Positions 22,048 to 30,615 of a DNA stretch of 64,000 bases are shown here, one piece after another (the first letter of the stretch is position 1; each line of letters starts with the position of its first letter). A model generated the notes under the pieces. The model saw only the letters and a program-made list of their open reading frames with translations. It had not been told where the DNA came from and did not search any database. This DNA is from Polaribacter filamentus (GTDB lineage Bacteria > Bacteroidota > Bacteroidia > Flavobacteriales > Flavobacteriaceae): the NCBI RefSeq assembly GCF_002943715.1, contig NZ_MQUA01000014.1:434001-498000 (forward strand). Reading direction: 5' to 3'. Both the position numbers and the translations under genes were made by a program.

Positions 22048-23096
22048 TTTACTGTTTTTATTGAATCATTGTCTTTTAAAAAGGGTGCACCGTCTATTAT
22101 GACCATTGCGTCATTAGACAGTTCAGAGGTGCTGATACTGAAGTAATTGTTACGGAACTGTTCTATTCGAACTGTTGCCCGTTTAGCAATTTGATTATCC
22201 GTGGTAAAAAAAATAATCGCTTGTTTATTGTTACCTTCAACCAACGCATCCATTGGAATTTTATAGGTTTTTAAGGCGTTCTTAGGATAGATTTTTATTT
22301 TACCGATAAACCCGTTTTTTATCTCGCCTTTAAAATCATCGAGTGTGATTTCTACCTCAAAAAGTGCTGTTTTGGGATTGGCCATCATACCTATTTCAGT
22401 AACAGCCCCTTTATATTCGGTTTTTTCGAATACATCAAAAACAACAGTAGCAGAATCGTTTAAGGCGATCTTCACCACATCTTTATCCGGCAAACCTAAT
22501 CGGATAATCTGAGAACCGTTAGTTCCTGAACTGCCAATTTTATAGATAGGTTGACCAGAAGAAACTAATTGGCCGACTTCTACATATCGTTGCAAAACTT
22601 TTCCGGTTACAGGGGAATTAACAACGGCAAAACGTCTATTGAACTGAGCAATCTCGAGATTGGAATTGGCAATTTCTTTTGCTGTTCTGGCATTTTGCTT
22701 TTGTTCTAATGTCCCAACGGTGTCCCGATATAAATTTGTAGCACGTTCCAAGTCCCTCACAGACTTATCATAGGTATTGTTTGCGCTAACAACTTGAGCA
22801 TTGATTTCGGAAAGGTTGAGACTTCCTATTTTCTGGTTCTTTTTGACAGTTTGCCCTTCTTCTACGAGTAGACTGCTCAATATACCACCAATTTTAAAAG
22901 AAAGAACGATTTCTTGTTTAGATTGAAGTGTTCCTGAAGCTATGATAGGTTCAATATGTTCTAAACGCTCTAACGGTAGCACTCGTACAGTTTTTGAGGC
23001 CGATATCTTTGTGTTCGATTCTTTAATATACTCTTGCTTACAAGAGGTAAATACCTGAAGTATTAATATTGCGATAATGTGATACCTATATTTCAT
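22044..23096 (-). CDS. RND efflux adaptor (membrane fusion protein)
   Basis: This is a 350-residue periplasmic adaptor. The lipoprotein-type signal ILQVFTSCKQ places Cys as the lipid anchor. The biotinyl/lipoyl-like halves (IVLSFKIGGILSSLLVEEGQ and VNSPVTGKVLQRYVEVGQ) flank an alpha-hairpin, followed by the beta-barrel (GVDV-like DVFEKTEYKGAVTEIG). It links the inner-membrane pump to the outer-membrane channel. Translationally coupled to the pump gene. Confidence 0.9.
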   Translation of the reverse strand: MKYRYHIIAILILQVFTSCKQEYIKESNTKISASKTVRVLPLERLEHIEPIIASGTLQSKQEIVLSFKIGGILSSLLVEEGQTVKKNQKIGSLNLSEINAQVVSANNTYDKSVRDLERATNLYRDTVGTLEQKQNARTAKEIANSNLEIAQFNRRFAVVNSPVTGKVLQRYVEVGQLVSSGQPIYKIGSSGTNGSQIIRLGLPDKDVVKIALNDSATVVFDVFEKTEYKGAVTEIGMMANPKTALFEVEITLDDFKGEIKNGFIGKIKIYPKNALKTYKIPMDALVEGNNKQAIIFFTTDNQIAKRATVRIEQFRNNYFSISTSELSNDAMVIIDGAPFLKDNDSIKTVK

Positions 23097-23126
23097 CTTT
23101 TGCTATTTAATTGTTTGTCTAATTTA

Positions 23127-24497
23127 TTATTTGATTTGAATGGTTCTATCAAGATTCGCTTTTGCTATTTTGATATTAAACCTTGCGATGGATTCTTTCA
23201 GTTGGGCTGTGGTCAATTGTGTTCGAGATTCGTTAAATTCGACTAAAAGCACTTTATTCTGTCTATACTTACCTTGAACGATTTTAAAATTTTCTTTTGC
23301 ACTTTTAAGTAGTGCTAATTGCAAATCGTAGACTTTCAGAGTCTCTTCATATTCATACACCGCAGTTGAAACTTCTAACTGAATTCTTTTTTTAATGTCG
23401 CTCAAGTCAGCTTCAAGTTGTTTTTTTTCGAATTTTGCCTTTCTTACTTGAGCATTATTCTTTCCGCCCTGAAAAATCGACCACGATAGATTAAAGCTAA
23501 TCAAGTAGTAGTCTTGATTCCGGTCGAACTCATAACCAAAACCTTGATATCCAAATTCCCCTGCTACTGAAATATCTGGAATCAGAAAGCCTTTGCTACG
23601 TTTAATTTCATAGTCACTGGCATCAATGCCACTCTGTACCTGATTTACTTCCGTACGATTTGTAAGCGCATTATTCTGAAGTTTTTTAATGGAAAATATT
23701 TCACGCTCAAAGCCAATAAGTTCATCTCTATCAATTGGTGTTTCCAAATCACGGTTCAGAAGGAAATTGAAGAAATTTCTTGAAGTGCTAATATTCTTTT
23801 GAGCTTGGGTCAGTTGAGCATCAACTTCGTAAAGCTGCGCTTCCGCGTTGTAAAGAACATCCTTAGTGGCTAAACCATACTTGACAAACTTTCCATTGAC
23901 TCGAACTAATTCTTTGACTACTAATCTTGTGCTGTCCAAAATTGTTTTTTGTTCTAAGACTTTTAAGTGGTTGAAATAAGCTTTTTTTATTTCAAATTTC
24001 AATTGGTTTCGGTAGGCATTCGTTTTTGCTTCGCTCAACGATATCAATGCCTTTTTAGCTTTGTAGCCAAAATAGATATTGGTATTAAGAATAGGTTGAA
24101 TAATTCTAATTTTAGTTTCGTGAAAATTGTTAGGTAATAGTTGCTCATTGAAGTTTTCCAAGTCTGTTGGGAACTGATTTGAATTGGTCAATTGGTTCAG
24201 GGTAGCATATGCGGGATTGAGCAAATCACCTACGGGGAATCCTATCGTCCTTCCGCCACCGGATAAAAGATAACTGGCATTAAAACTTATGTCTGGAAAA
24301 AGGAGACTTTTAGAAATATTGCTTTCTTCTTGGGCAATATCTATACTTAATAGTTGTTTTAAATACTGTTGATTTGAAATAAGACCTTCCTTGACATAAG
24401 TGTCTAAAATAGATTGGGCTGATGCTTCTATAGTGCATAGCATAAATGACAATAGAATAATAATTTGTCTCAATTTAATTTTTAATTGTTTCTTCAT
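23127..24497 (-). CDS. TolC-family outer-membrane efflux protein
   Basis: This is a 456-residue protein with a signal peptide (IILLSFMLCTIEASAQ) and two repeats of the outer-membrane-efflux domain, rich in long helices (KKAYFNHLKVLEQKTILDST and KKRIQLEVSTAVYEYEETLK). It forms the outer-membrane channel of the pump. It lies 31 bp upstream of the adaptor gene in the same operon. Confidence 0.9.
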   Translation of the reverse strand: MKKQLKIKLRQIIILLSFMLCTIEASAQSILDTYVKEGLISNQQYLKQLLSIDIAQEESNISKSLLFPDISFNASYLLSGGGRTIGFPVGDLLNPAYATLNQLTNSNQFPTDLENFNEQLLPNNFHETKIRIIQPILNTNIYFGYKAKKALISLSEAKTNAYRNQLKFEIKKAYFNHLKVLEQKTILDSTRLVVKELVRVNGKFVKYGLATKDVLYNAEAQLYEVDAQLTQAQKNISTSRNFFNFLLNRDLETPIDRDELIGFEREIFSIKKLQNNALTNRTEVNQVQSGIDASDYEIKRSKGFLIPDISVAGEFGYQGFGYEFDRNQDYYLISFNLSWSIFQGGKNNAQVRKAKFEKKQLEADLSDIKKRIQLEVSTAVYEYEETLKVYDLQLALLKSAKENFKIVQGKYRQNKVLLVEFNESRTQLTTAQLKESIARFNIKIAKANLDRTIQIK

Positions 24498-24562
24498 TTT
24501 GCTTTTGTACTTATAATGACATTAATAATACTGATATGATGCTTAGTATGTATTTCTAAAAA

Positions 24563-25039
24563 CTACTTTGCTTCGTCTTTTTTAAGAACACCGAAATCAG
24601 GATGTATGAAGTAGGCGTTATTTGGAAGTGAATCCATTTGAAGGATATTAGATTTCGCTAGTTCTTAGTCAAGGTTATTTTTTTCTATTGTTATGAGTTT
24701 GGGTGGACGTACATTTTCAATTGCCTTTGCTTGTCTGAGAGGCATTTCCTCAAAGGCAAACAACATTGATTTTCCAGTATTCAAACTCTCACAAAAATCT
24801 TCGGGATTTGATTTTTCCAAAGCGCTATAAATCTGATTGATAGTTAGTAGAATATGGTCTAAGTGCCAACCAACAAAAACTGAGGAAACTTCAGTAGCTA
24901 TAGATTCTCTTTGTTTAGTGCGGGTAAGTAAACTTTTTATTTCATCCTTTAAAAATAATGATGAATTTTTGTTAGTATTTGAAATTGAACATCCCATAAG
25001 TGAAAAGAATATTAGAGTTTGTGATATATAAATTTTCAT
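24563..25039 (-). pseudogene. DUF1569-like lipoprotein with internal TAA
   Basis: The frame begins at 25039 with a lipoprotein signal (FFSLMGCSIS) and contains GWHLDHILLTINQIYSALEK and EEMPLRQAKAIENVRPPK, matching DUF1569 (DinB-like) proteins. It stops at TAA 24665-24667, but the same frame continues ELAKSNILQMDSLPNNAYFI then HPDFGVLKK to 24563, the expected next part of the family. So one codon, plausibly Gln, became TAA; the usual C-terminal helix is also missing. It is the first gene after the TetR-type palindrome. Confidence 0.6.
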
Positions 25040-25071
25040 ATCGTTTTAGAGTTTCAAAATTTTATTAAAAA

Positions 25072-25087
25072 AAGACCGTACGGTTTT
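25072..25087. promoter_or_regulatory. TetR-type operator before the efflux operon
   Basis: A perfect palindrome AACCGTACGGTT-like core (+ strand ACCGTACGGT at 25075-25084, flanked by A and T runs) lies between the 3' end of tetR and the start of the efflux operon. A near copy (ACCGTAAGGT) stands upstream of tetR itself, supporting it as the binding site. Confidence 0.6.
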
Positions 25088-25103
25088 TTTTATGGCAAAA
25101 AAA

Positions 25104-25697
25104 TTAAACGCTTTCTTGTATATTTTTTTTCAAACGTTTCATATTACTATTTAAAATGTACTTCTGTTTAAATGTTTTAGCAAGAGTAATACTTCCTTCA
25201 ATCGTTGCAATTATATAAAACGCTAGCTCTTCTGCATTCAATTCTTGATTGAACTCATTATTTGATTTACCCATATCCACTATCTCTATTATCAAATTTT
25301 TCCAAGATGAGAACGCTTGTTTTACTATCTCATTCATATGCGGATTGGTATCATCAACTTCAATAGCCGTGTTAAGAATTGGGCATCCACCAGGAATGAT
25401 TTGCTCAACGCGATTGTTAATGTAGAAATCAGGAATTGCTAATAGTTTTGAAATTGCTGATTTTTTAGAATGTACGTTTTGTATCAGTCCTCTTTGTAGT
25501 TTACCAAGGTTGTATTTAAAAGCCTCTAAAGAAAGTTCGTCTTTGTCTACAAAAGTTCTATATAATGCACCCTTTGAATATCCAGCAGCATCTAATATTT
25601 CTGAAATAGCCGTGCCCGCGTATCCTTTCTTATTGAATAAATCAGCACTCACTTCTATAAAGTGCTGTCTTGTTCGTTCGCCTTTTTCTGTGTACAT
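25104..25697 (-). CDS. TetR/AcrR-family repressor of the efflux operon
   Basis: This is a 197-residue regulator with an N-terminal TetR HTH (RQHFIEVSADLFNKKGYAGT, then AISEILDAAGYSKGALYRTF). The ligand-binding C-terminal half (VDMGKSNNEFNQELNAEELA) resembles YxaF/AcrR-like members. It lies directly upstream of the efflux operon on the same strand, with candidate operators on both sides. It most likely represses the pump and itself until a pump substrate binds. Confidence 0.9.
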   Translation of the reverse strand: MYTEKGERTRQHFIEVSADLFNKKGYAGTAISEILDAAGYSKGALYRTFVDKDELSLEAFKYNLGKLQRGLIQNVHSKKSAISKLLAIPDFYINNRVEQIIPGGCPILNTAIEVDDTNPHMNEIVKQAFSSWKNLIIEIVDMGKSNNEFNQELNAEELAFYIIATIEGSITLAKTFKQKYILNSNMKRLKKNIQESV

Positions 25698-25734
25698 AAT
25701 AGTTTTTTAAAAGTGCTAAGATAGAAAATTAATT

Positions 25735-25893
25735 TTAAAAAAATACCGTAAGGTCTTTTTTTTTGGTTTATAGAAATTAATCACACTATCCAAAGCTTCA
25801 TCGGTATCTTTATGAATAAAATCAGATTGATAATTTAAAATAACTTTCAAGTTACTATGCCCGAATTTTGCAATTGTATTATACTGATATAGG
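25735..25893 (-). pseudogene. C-terminal tail of a tyrosine recombinase (copy 1)
   Basis: The minus strand reads QYNTIAKFGHSNLKVILNY, then QSDFIHKDTDEALDSVINF and KKKDLTVFF stop. The GH...Y spacing (His to Tyr nine residues) matches the last catalytic residues of tyrosine recombinases, with Tyr as nucleophile. The rest of the gene is absent: an IS3-like end (ATAGGTTGACC at about 25888-25898) abuts it. A second copy of the tail lies at 32101-32259. Confidence 0.6.
25745..25755. promoter_or_regulatory. Second TetR-type operator, upstream of tetR
   Basis: ACCGTAAGGT at 25745-25754 differs by one base from the palindrome at 25075. It lies about 50 bp upstream of the tetR start; a TATCTTAG -10-like box (minus strand) lies between them. 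The whole block is duplicated near 32116. Autoregulation is inferred. Confidence 0.45.
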
Positions 25894-26160
25894 TTGACCT
25901 TTTTTGGTTTAATTTGAACTAGCTATTTTCTAAATTAGAAGTTCAGTTAAATTTACGTTATTTCTGCGATATGATTTATATTTTATATTCGGATTCAAAT
26001 GGACTTCGGCAGGTTTTCTTAAACCGAGGCTAAAATGGGCTCTTAAATTATTGTAAATAGATACTGCTTGTTTTGTTATTTGTTGAGCAATGTCGGTGTT
26101 TTTTATACAGTTTCTAAGTTCATATTCATAATTTAAAGTTCTATTAATCCTTTCTGCAAT
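25885..26160 (-). mobile_element. IS3-family remnant (orfB C-terminus)
   Basis: The terminal-repeat-like TGATATAGGTTGACC at 25884-25898 is followed on the minus strand by the end of an IS3 orfB: AERINRTLNYEYELRNCIKN, AVSIYNNLRAHFSLGLRKPA, KYKSYRR. The family's last catalytic Glu lies in AERIN. The upstream part is lost, and the frame is fused to csaA. Confidence 0.75.
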
Positions 26161-26427
26161 TGCAATTTGCTTTGGTGGAAAATTAATTACTGCAATAACT
26201 TGCTTTCCTATAATTTCCTTTGTGTTATAAAGTTCAGTTATTTGTGCAGAAGTTTTTCGTTGTCCAAATTCTCCAAAATCGACGACTGTTTTATAAGCTG
26301 GATTTCTTACCTCTTTAAATTCTTCTGCTGAAATAATAGTTCCTACTCTCATTTCAACTTTCATAAATTCATTCCATTCTAATTTTTTTCTTTTGAAGAC
26401 TCCATAAATATATTGTTTTAAGTACAA
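25930..26427 (-). pseudogene. csaA: csaA-like tRNA-binding protein fused to an IS3 orfB tail
   Basis: One 165-residue frame has two origins. Residues 17-89 (LEWNEFMKVEMRVGTIISAE, VVDFGEFGQRKTSAQITELY, GKQVIAVINFPPKQIA) are a CsaA-type tRNA-binding/EMAP-like OB fold. From residue ~90 it turns into the IS3 transposase tail. The last ~25 residues of CsaA are gone, so the fold is probably broken although the frame stays open. A clean insertion/deletion chimera. Confidence 0.75.
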
Positions 26428-26448
26428 TTTTGGCTTTTTATAAATTTG

Positions 26449-27311
26449 TTATTTACTTATTTTTAGTCCTATAATCACGAATATCGTTCCGACTACTTCG
26501 TAAATAGTTATTTCTTCTCCTAATATCAAATACGATAATAAATACCCAAAAACAGGCGCTAAAAACAACCACTTACTTGCTTTGACGGTATCTTTTTTGA
26601 GTAGATTTAGCCAAAGTAATGTGGCGAAAACTGAAATGACGATAGTTAACCAAAACAGAGAAATATAAAAATTAGAATCTAAAATAATAGCCTTAGTATT
26701 CATTATATAAGCAACTGGAATTAGAAAAATTCCTCCTATAAGAGTTTGCCAACCATTAATAGATTTATTTGATAATTTTAAATCAATTTTTTATAATATA
26801 CACTTCCTAAAGAGTATGATGACATTCCGATTATTAATAATATAATTCCAATTAAACTGGCTTTTGACTCTTTAAGTATAGGAATAGTTGCTATTAAAAG
26901 ACCTCCAAAACAAATTAAAAAACCAATTATTTCATATTTAGAAACTTTCCTTTTCAAAAAAAGAACGGAAAATAATATTATTAATATTGGGTTAATAGAA
27001 ATGAATAGATTCATTAATCCAGCTGATACAAATTCTATTGCTGCGAATAAACAACCGAGATAAATAGTTATGTTTAGTAATCCGAATATTGTAATTTTTA
27101 ACCATTCAGATTTAGATGGTAGTTTTTCCCTTGAAAACATTTGAAGAACTGTGACCATTAATAGACCTGCTATTAAAAATCTAATTACCGCTAACGTTAA
27201 TGGCGAAGATGAATTTATGCCGATTTTCATAGCAATTGCAGCAGAAGCCCAAAGCAAAGCAAAGAATATTCCAGTTGTATTTTCTTTTTGTCGTATAGTT
27301 AATATTTGCAT
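26449..27311 (-). pseudogene. EamA/DMT-family transporter, frameshifted (cassette gene)
   Basis: Two frames (26778-27311 and 26449-26703) are halves of one EamA drug/metabolite transporter. The first half has FFALLWASAAIAMKIG, AAIEFVSAGLMNLFISINPI and FLKRKVSKYEIIGF. The second half has PVFGYLLSYLILGEEITIYE. They rejoin (YYKKIDLKLSNKSINGWQTL) if one T is removed from the T6 run at about 26788-26793. Ten helices would be restored. Its 5' side carries attC-like unit a3. Confidence 0.8.
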
Positions 27312-27357
27312 TTATTTTATCTGGTTATTTTCGCCTTACTGATTTTTTTCAAATTGT

Positions 27358-27554
27358 GCCTAACGGCTCGGCTATGGTTAGTACGGGAATTAAAAGTAAT
27401 TAATTTCCGATTAAGCGATTAGCCAAAACTTTTTTTTGTTTTATCTTTTTTGTTCTAAAGCCAAATCAAAAAGATTTGGCGGACTTACTAAGAATACACT
27501 AGACTTTGGGTTAAGCACCAAACCCAGTATTAATTATAGGCATTGTTGTAAGCC
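27358..27554 (-). repeat. attC-like site a3 (long type)
   Basis: The + strand runs from GCCTAACGGCTCGGCTATGG to ATTATAGGCATTGTTGTAAGCC. It is 77% or more identical by eye to a14. An internal hairpin AAGCCAAATC/GATTTGGC with flanking GGACTT is present. The right core GTTGTAAGCC is the exact complement of GGCTTACAAC at the 5' edge of OsmC copy 1. Confidence 0.8.
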
Positions 27555-27558
27555 GTTT

Positions 27559-28028
27559 TTATTCCGCGGTTGTGTTCGGATTATGTTCAATTTTGAAGTT
27601 ACAAGAATTTGCTATAAAGCACATTTCATTTGCTTCTTGGTGTAATTCGTTAGCTTTCGAAATCATACTCAAATCTGTGATTTTAACTTTAGGGTTTAGA
27701 GTAACTAATGTGAATTTTCCACTACCATTTTTAGTTTCTTCCATTATTCCAGTTGCGTTGTCCAAATATTCAGTCACTATAATTTTATTCACAGAACATA
27801 AATGCAAATACCAAAGCATATGGCAAGCTGATAATGAAGATAGGAAAAGGTCTTCAGGGTTATTCTCGTTTTGTCTCCCAAAAAAGAAGGGTCAGAAGAA
27901 CCATTTATTCCATCGTATTTTTCAGTAGCTATAATTTTATGATTTCTATTGAAAGATTTGTAATTCAAAGTTCCATTTCCTTCGTTTCCTGTCCATTCAA
28001 CTTTGATTTCGTAGTTGTGTTTTTTCAT
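27559..28028 (-). pseudogene. OsmC-family protein, copy 2 (frameshifted cassette gene)
   Basis: The frames 27789-28028 and 27559-27819 together give a full-length OsmC protein, including the C-terminal helix with ELHQEANEMCFIANSCNF that copy 1 lacks. A one-base loss near 27863 (TTATTCTCG against TTATATCTCG in copy 1) shifts the frame just before the SSLSACHMLW helix. The coding DNA is otherwise about 97% identical to copy 1. Each copy is broken in a different place. Confidence 0.8.
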
Positions 28029-28056
28029 TCTTATTTCAAATTATTATCGGTTTTCT

Positions 28057-28204
28057 CTTATGTACATTAAGATACATGGTTTACAAAAGTTAAAGATTAG
28101 ACGTTACACTAAATTCAGTAAATAAATCACAGATAGAAAGTCTGCGAGGACTTTCGCAAATTAACTAAAATCAGCAATTAATTTTATACGGTGTTGGCAA
28201 CTGG
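28057..28204 (-). repeat. attC-like site a4 (short type)
   Basis: The + strand starts near TGTACATTAAGATACATGG and ends TTTTATACGGTGTTGGCAACTGG. An internal hairpin AAAGTC/GACTTT is present. The first ~60 bp are nearly identical to a5 (GGTTTACAAAAGTTAAAGAT). The end abuts the racemase stop. Confidence 0.75.
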
Positions 28205-28207
28205 CTT

Positions 28208-28891
28208 TTATTTTTCCAATGCAAACTTTATGATGCTTTCTACGTGAATTTTAGTTGTATCAAACACAGGAAAGTTAAAGTCTTTTTGTTTAATTAACAT
28301 AGGTATTTCGGTACAACCTAAAACAATTCCTTCTGCTCCTCTTTCGACCAACTTGTTAGCATAATTAATAAACTTCTCCTTTGAATCTTTAGTTACAATT
28401 CCTTTTCCGAGTTCATTTTTTACAATATTTTGAATTATTTCAATATCTTTTTCATCAGTTGGGATAATTGTCTCTATATCGTATTCTTTCAGCTTATCAC
28501 GGTAAAAGCCCATTTCCATTGTGAATTTAGTTCCTAATAATCCAATCTTCCTCAATTTTTTTCTATTTATTTCCTTTGCAGTAGCAGTTGCAATATGAAG
28601 AATTGGAATATCAATTTTTTCTTGAATTTCGTCTGCAAATAGATGGGCTGTATTTGCACACAAAACTATTGCATCTACATTGCTTGAAACTAAACTTTTA
28701 CAAGCGTCAAAAATGAGATCAAAAGAATTTGTCCAACCTTTGTTTTGAACATCTGAAAAATTTAAGGAATATATAATACATTCCGCAGAATTTAATCCAC
28801 CCAATTTTAAATTAATACCTTGATTTAAAAATTTGTAATAATCCAATGTTGAAGTCCAACTAATTCCTCCTATAAGTCCAATTTTTTTCAT
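28208..28891 (-). CDS. Aspartate/glutamate racemase family protein (cassette gene)
   Basis: This is a 227-residue protein of the Asp/Glu racemase superfamily (YgeA/RacX type). The start MKKIGLIGGISWTSTLDYYK and the two catalytic Cys contexts, VLCANTAHLFADEI and GIVLGCTEIPMLI, are intact. It would interconvert amino-acid enantiomers in the cytoplasm; the substrate cannot be told. Stop codon abuts attC-like unit a4. Confidence 0.9.
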   Translation of the reverse strand: MKKIGLIGGISWTSTLDYYKFLNQGINLKLGGLNSAECIIYSLNFSDVQNKGWTNSFDLIFDACKSLVSSNVDAIVLCANTAHLFADEIQEKIDIPILHIATATAKEINRKKLRKIGLLGTKFTMEMGFYRDKLKEYDIETIIPTDEKDIEIIQNIVKNELGKGIVTKDSKEKFINYANKLVERGAEGIVLGCTEIPMLIKQKDFNFPVFDTTKIHVESIIKFALEK

Positions 28892-28973
28892 TCTATATTT
28901 TTTTTTCGTTCTATGTTCTGTTTTTAGCTTTTTACTAGCTGGTTTTTTCGGTTTTTATCGACTTCGTATTCAG

Positions 28974-29478
28974 CTAAACGGACATTTGAAATAAACTAAC
29001 TGTAGCATTATTATAATGAGCCGGAAGTTCAGATGTCTCTTTTAATATTGATAAGCCTAAAAAATCAAATCCACATTTTTGTAGTAATTAATTAGTCCTA
29101 CGTTTTCTCCAACAGTATCCATTCTCACAAACTTTTTGTCCTTGTGGATGGCATAATTCTTTGACCATTTTGCAATTTCACTTACCAAATTCCGACCTCT
29201 AAAATTTGGGTTTGTAGAAATCCTATGAATATAAATAGCAGGTTCTTCATTTTTTCTTGCCAAATTTGAATGTCACTTTCTGTAATAGCCCAAACACAAG
29301 CAATTTCATCATCAATTACAATTTTCCATTGTCTATTTTCGTTAATTTCCTTTTCAATTAATTCTAGGTCAAAATTTGGCCAAGGAACAACTGATTTTGT
29401 TTTTTGAAAATCGGTTGCTATTTTATAAAGTTCGAGTATTTTATTAATATCCTCAATTTTACTATTCAGTATTTTCAT
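28974..29478 (-). pseudogene. GNAT-family acetyltransferase, two frameshifts (cassette gene)
   Basis: The N-terminal frame (29182-29478, ILNSKIEDINKILELYKIAT ... WAITESDIQIW) continues in a second frame (RKNEEPAIYIHRISTNPNFR, GRNLVSEIAKWSKNYA), which has the acetyl-CoA-binding R-x-x-G-like loop. It then continues in a third frame (CGFDFLGLSILKETSELPAH, ending at 28974). One missing G near 29258 and another indel near 29072 explain this. Not functional as written. Confidence 0.7.
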
Positions 29479-29510
29479 ATTTCTTTAATGCTTCTCGTTC
29501 TGTTTCTTCA

Positions 29511-29658
29511 GCTGTACGTTAAGATACATGGTTTACAAAAGTTAAAGATTAGACGTTACACTAAATTAGTAAACAAATACGTGCCAGAGAAAATTCCGAA
29601 GGAATTTTCCAAATAAGCAACGACCAAAGCAATTAATTATACACGCTGTTGTAGCCAG
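29511..29658 (-). repeat. attC-like site a5 (short type)
   Basis: The + strand runs from GCTGTACGTTAAGATACATGG to TTATACACGCTGTTGTAGCCAG. The internal hairpin is AAAATTCC/GGAATTTT. The right core GTTGTAGCCA pairs with TGGTTACAAC at a6 (9 of 10), bounding the PhzF cassette; the PhzF stop begins at the next base. Confidence 0.8.
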
Positions 29659-30450
29659 TTATTCTATCCATAATGTTCCTTCCGAAAACGTTTTTGCCTT
29701 TCCAGCTATCAAGACCCTATTTTTTTTATTTGTGCATAACAACTTTCCTTTTCTAGCAGATAACTGAATTGCAGACATTTCTTTTTTATTCAGAACATTA
29801 CCCCAATATGGAATTAATGAAGCATGGGCAGAACCAGTAACAGGGTCTTCAAATATTGTTGCTTGAGGAATGAAGAATCTTGATACAAAATCAGAATTAT
29901 TTCCTTTGGAAGTTATTACTACACCTCCTGGGTCAATATTTTCTTTGTCAAATATGCTTTTATCTATTTTAATATTCCTAACATCTTGTTCAGTTTCATA
30001 GACTAAAATATAATCTCTCGACTTTAAAACTTCTTTCGGCTGTTTGTTAAGAGATGCTTTTATAAAATTCGGTAATTCCACTTTAACAGGATTCCTTTGA
30101 GGTAAATCCATTACATACATGTCGTTTTCAACGTGAACATACAATTGTCCACTTTTAGTATTGAAAACTATTTTGTCTTTATTATAATCTAAAATCGTTG
30201 TTAGAACATGAGCTGTTGCAATAGTTGCATGTCCACATAAATCAAGTTCTAAATCAGGTGTAAACCATCTTAACTCTATATCGTCTCCACTGTTGTAAAT
30301 AAAAAATGCAGTTGCGTCAACAGAATTTTCTTTTGCAATATTCTGAAGTAATTCATCTTCCAACCATTCATTTAGTGGCACAACTTTAGCAGGGTTTCCT
30401 CCGAATATTTTATCGGTAAAAGCATCTATTTGGTAATAATTTAATTTCAC
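29659..30450 (-). CDS. PhzF-family isomerase/epimerase (cassette gene)
   Basis: This is a 263-residue PhzF-like protein with both diaminopimelate-epimerase-type halves: YYQIDAFTDKIFGGNPAKVV, ELRWFTPDLELDLCGHATIA, then DPVTGSAHASLIPYW and LSARKGKLLC. The usual catalytic Glu of the N-L-S-E-T-A-F motif is not there: the sequence reads NSVDATAF, with Ala at that position and Asp next to it. It may act by another residue or do a different job. Complete frame; bounded by attC-like units a5 and a6. Confidence 0.88.
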   Translation of the reverse strand: MKLNYYQIDAFTDKIFGGNPAKVVPLNEWLEDELLQNIAKENSVDATAFFIYNSGDDIELRWFTPDLELDLCGHATIATAHVLTTILDYNKDKIVFNTKSGQLYVHVENDMYVMDLPQRNPVKVELPNFIKASLNKQPKEVLKSRDYILVYETEQDVRNIKIDKSIFDKENIDPGGVVITSKGNNSDFVSRFFIPQATIFEDPVTGSAHASLIPYWGNVLNKKEMSAIQLSARKGKLLCTNKKNRVLIAGKAKTFSEGTLWIE

Positions 30451-30470
30451 AGGATAAGTTTTTTTTAAAT

Positions 30471-30609
30471 TGGTTACAACGTGTATGTATATGATTTGTT
30501 ACGTATTTTAAGCACCTAATTTAGCAAATACAAACCGAATATAAAATCCGAAAGGATTTTCGCAAGTAGGCTTTTACCAGAAATTTTTTTTACACGGTGT
30601 TGCAAGTAG
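30471..30609 (-). repeat. attC-like site a6 (short type)
   Basis: The + strand runs from TGGTTACAACGTGTATGTAT to TTTACACGGTGTTGCAAGTAG. The internal hairpin is AAAATCC-GAAA-GGATTTT with a GNRA-type loop. Its first 90 bp differ from a7 at only about two positions. Confidence 0.85.
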
Positions 30610-30615
30610 TTTTTT

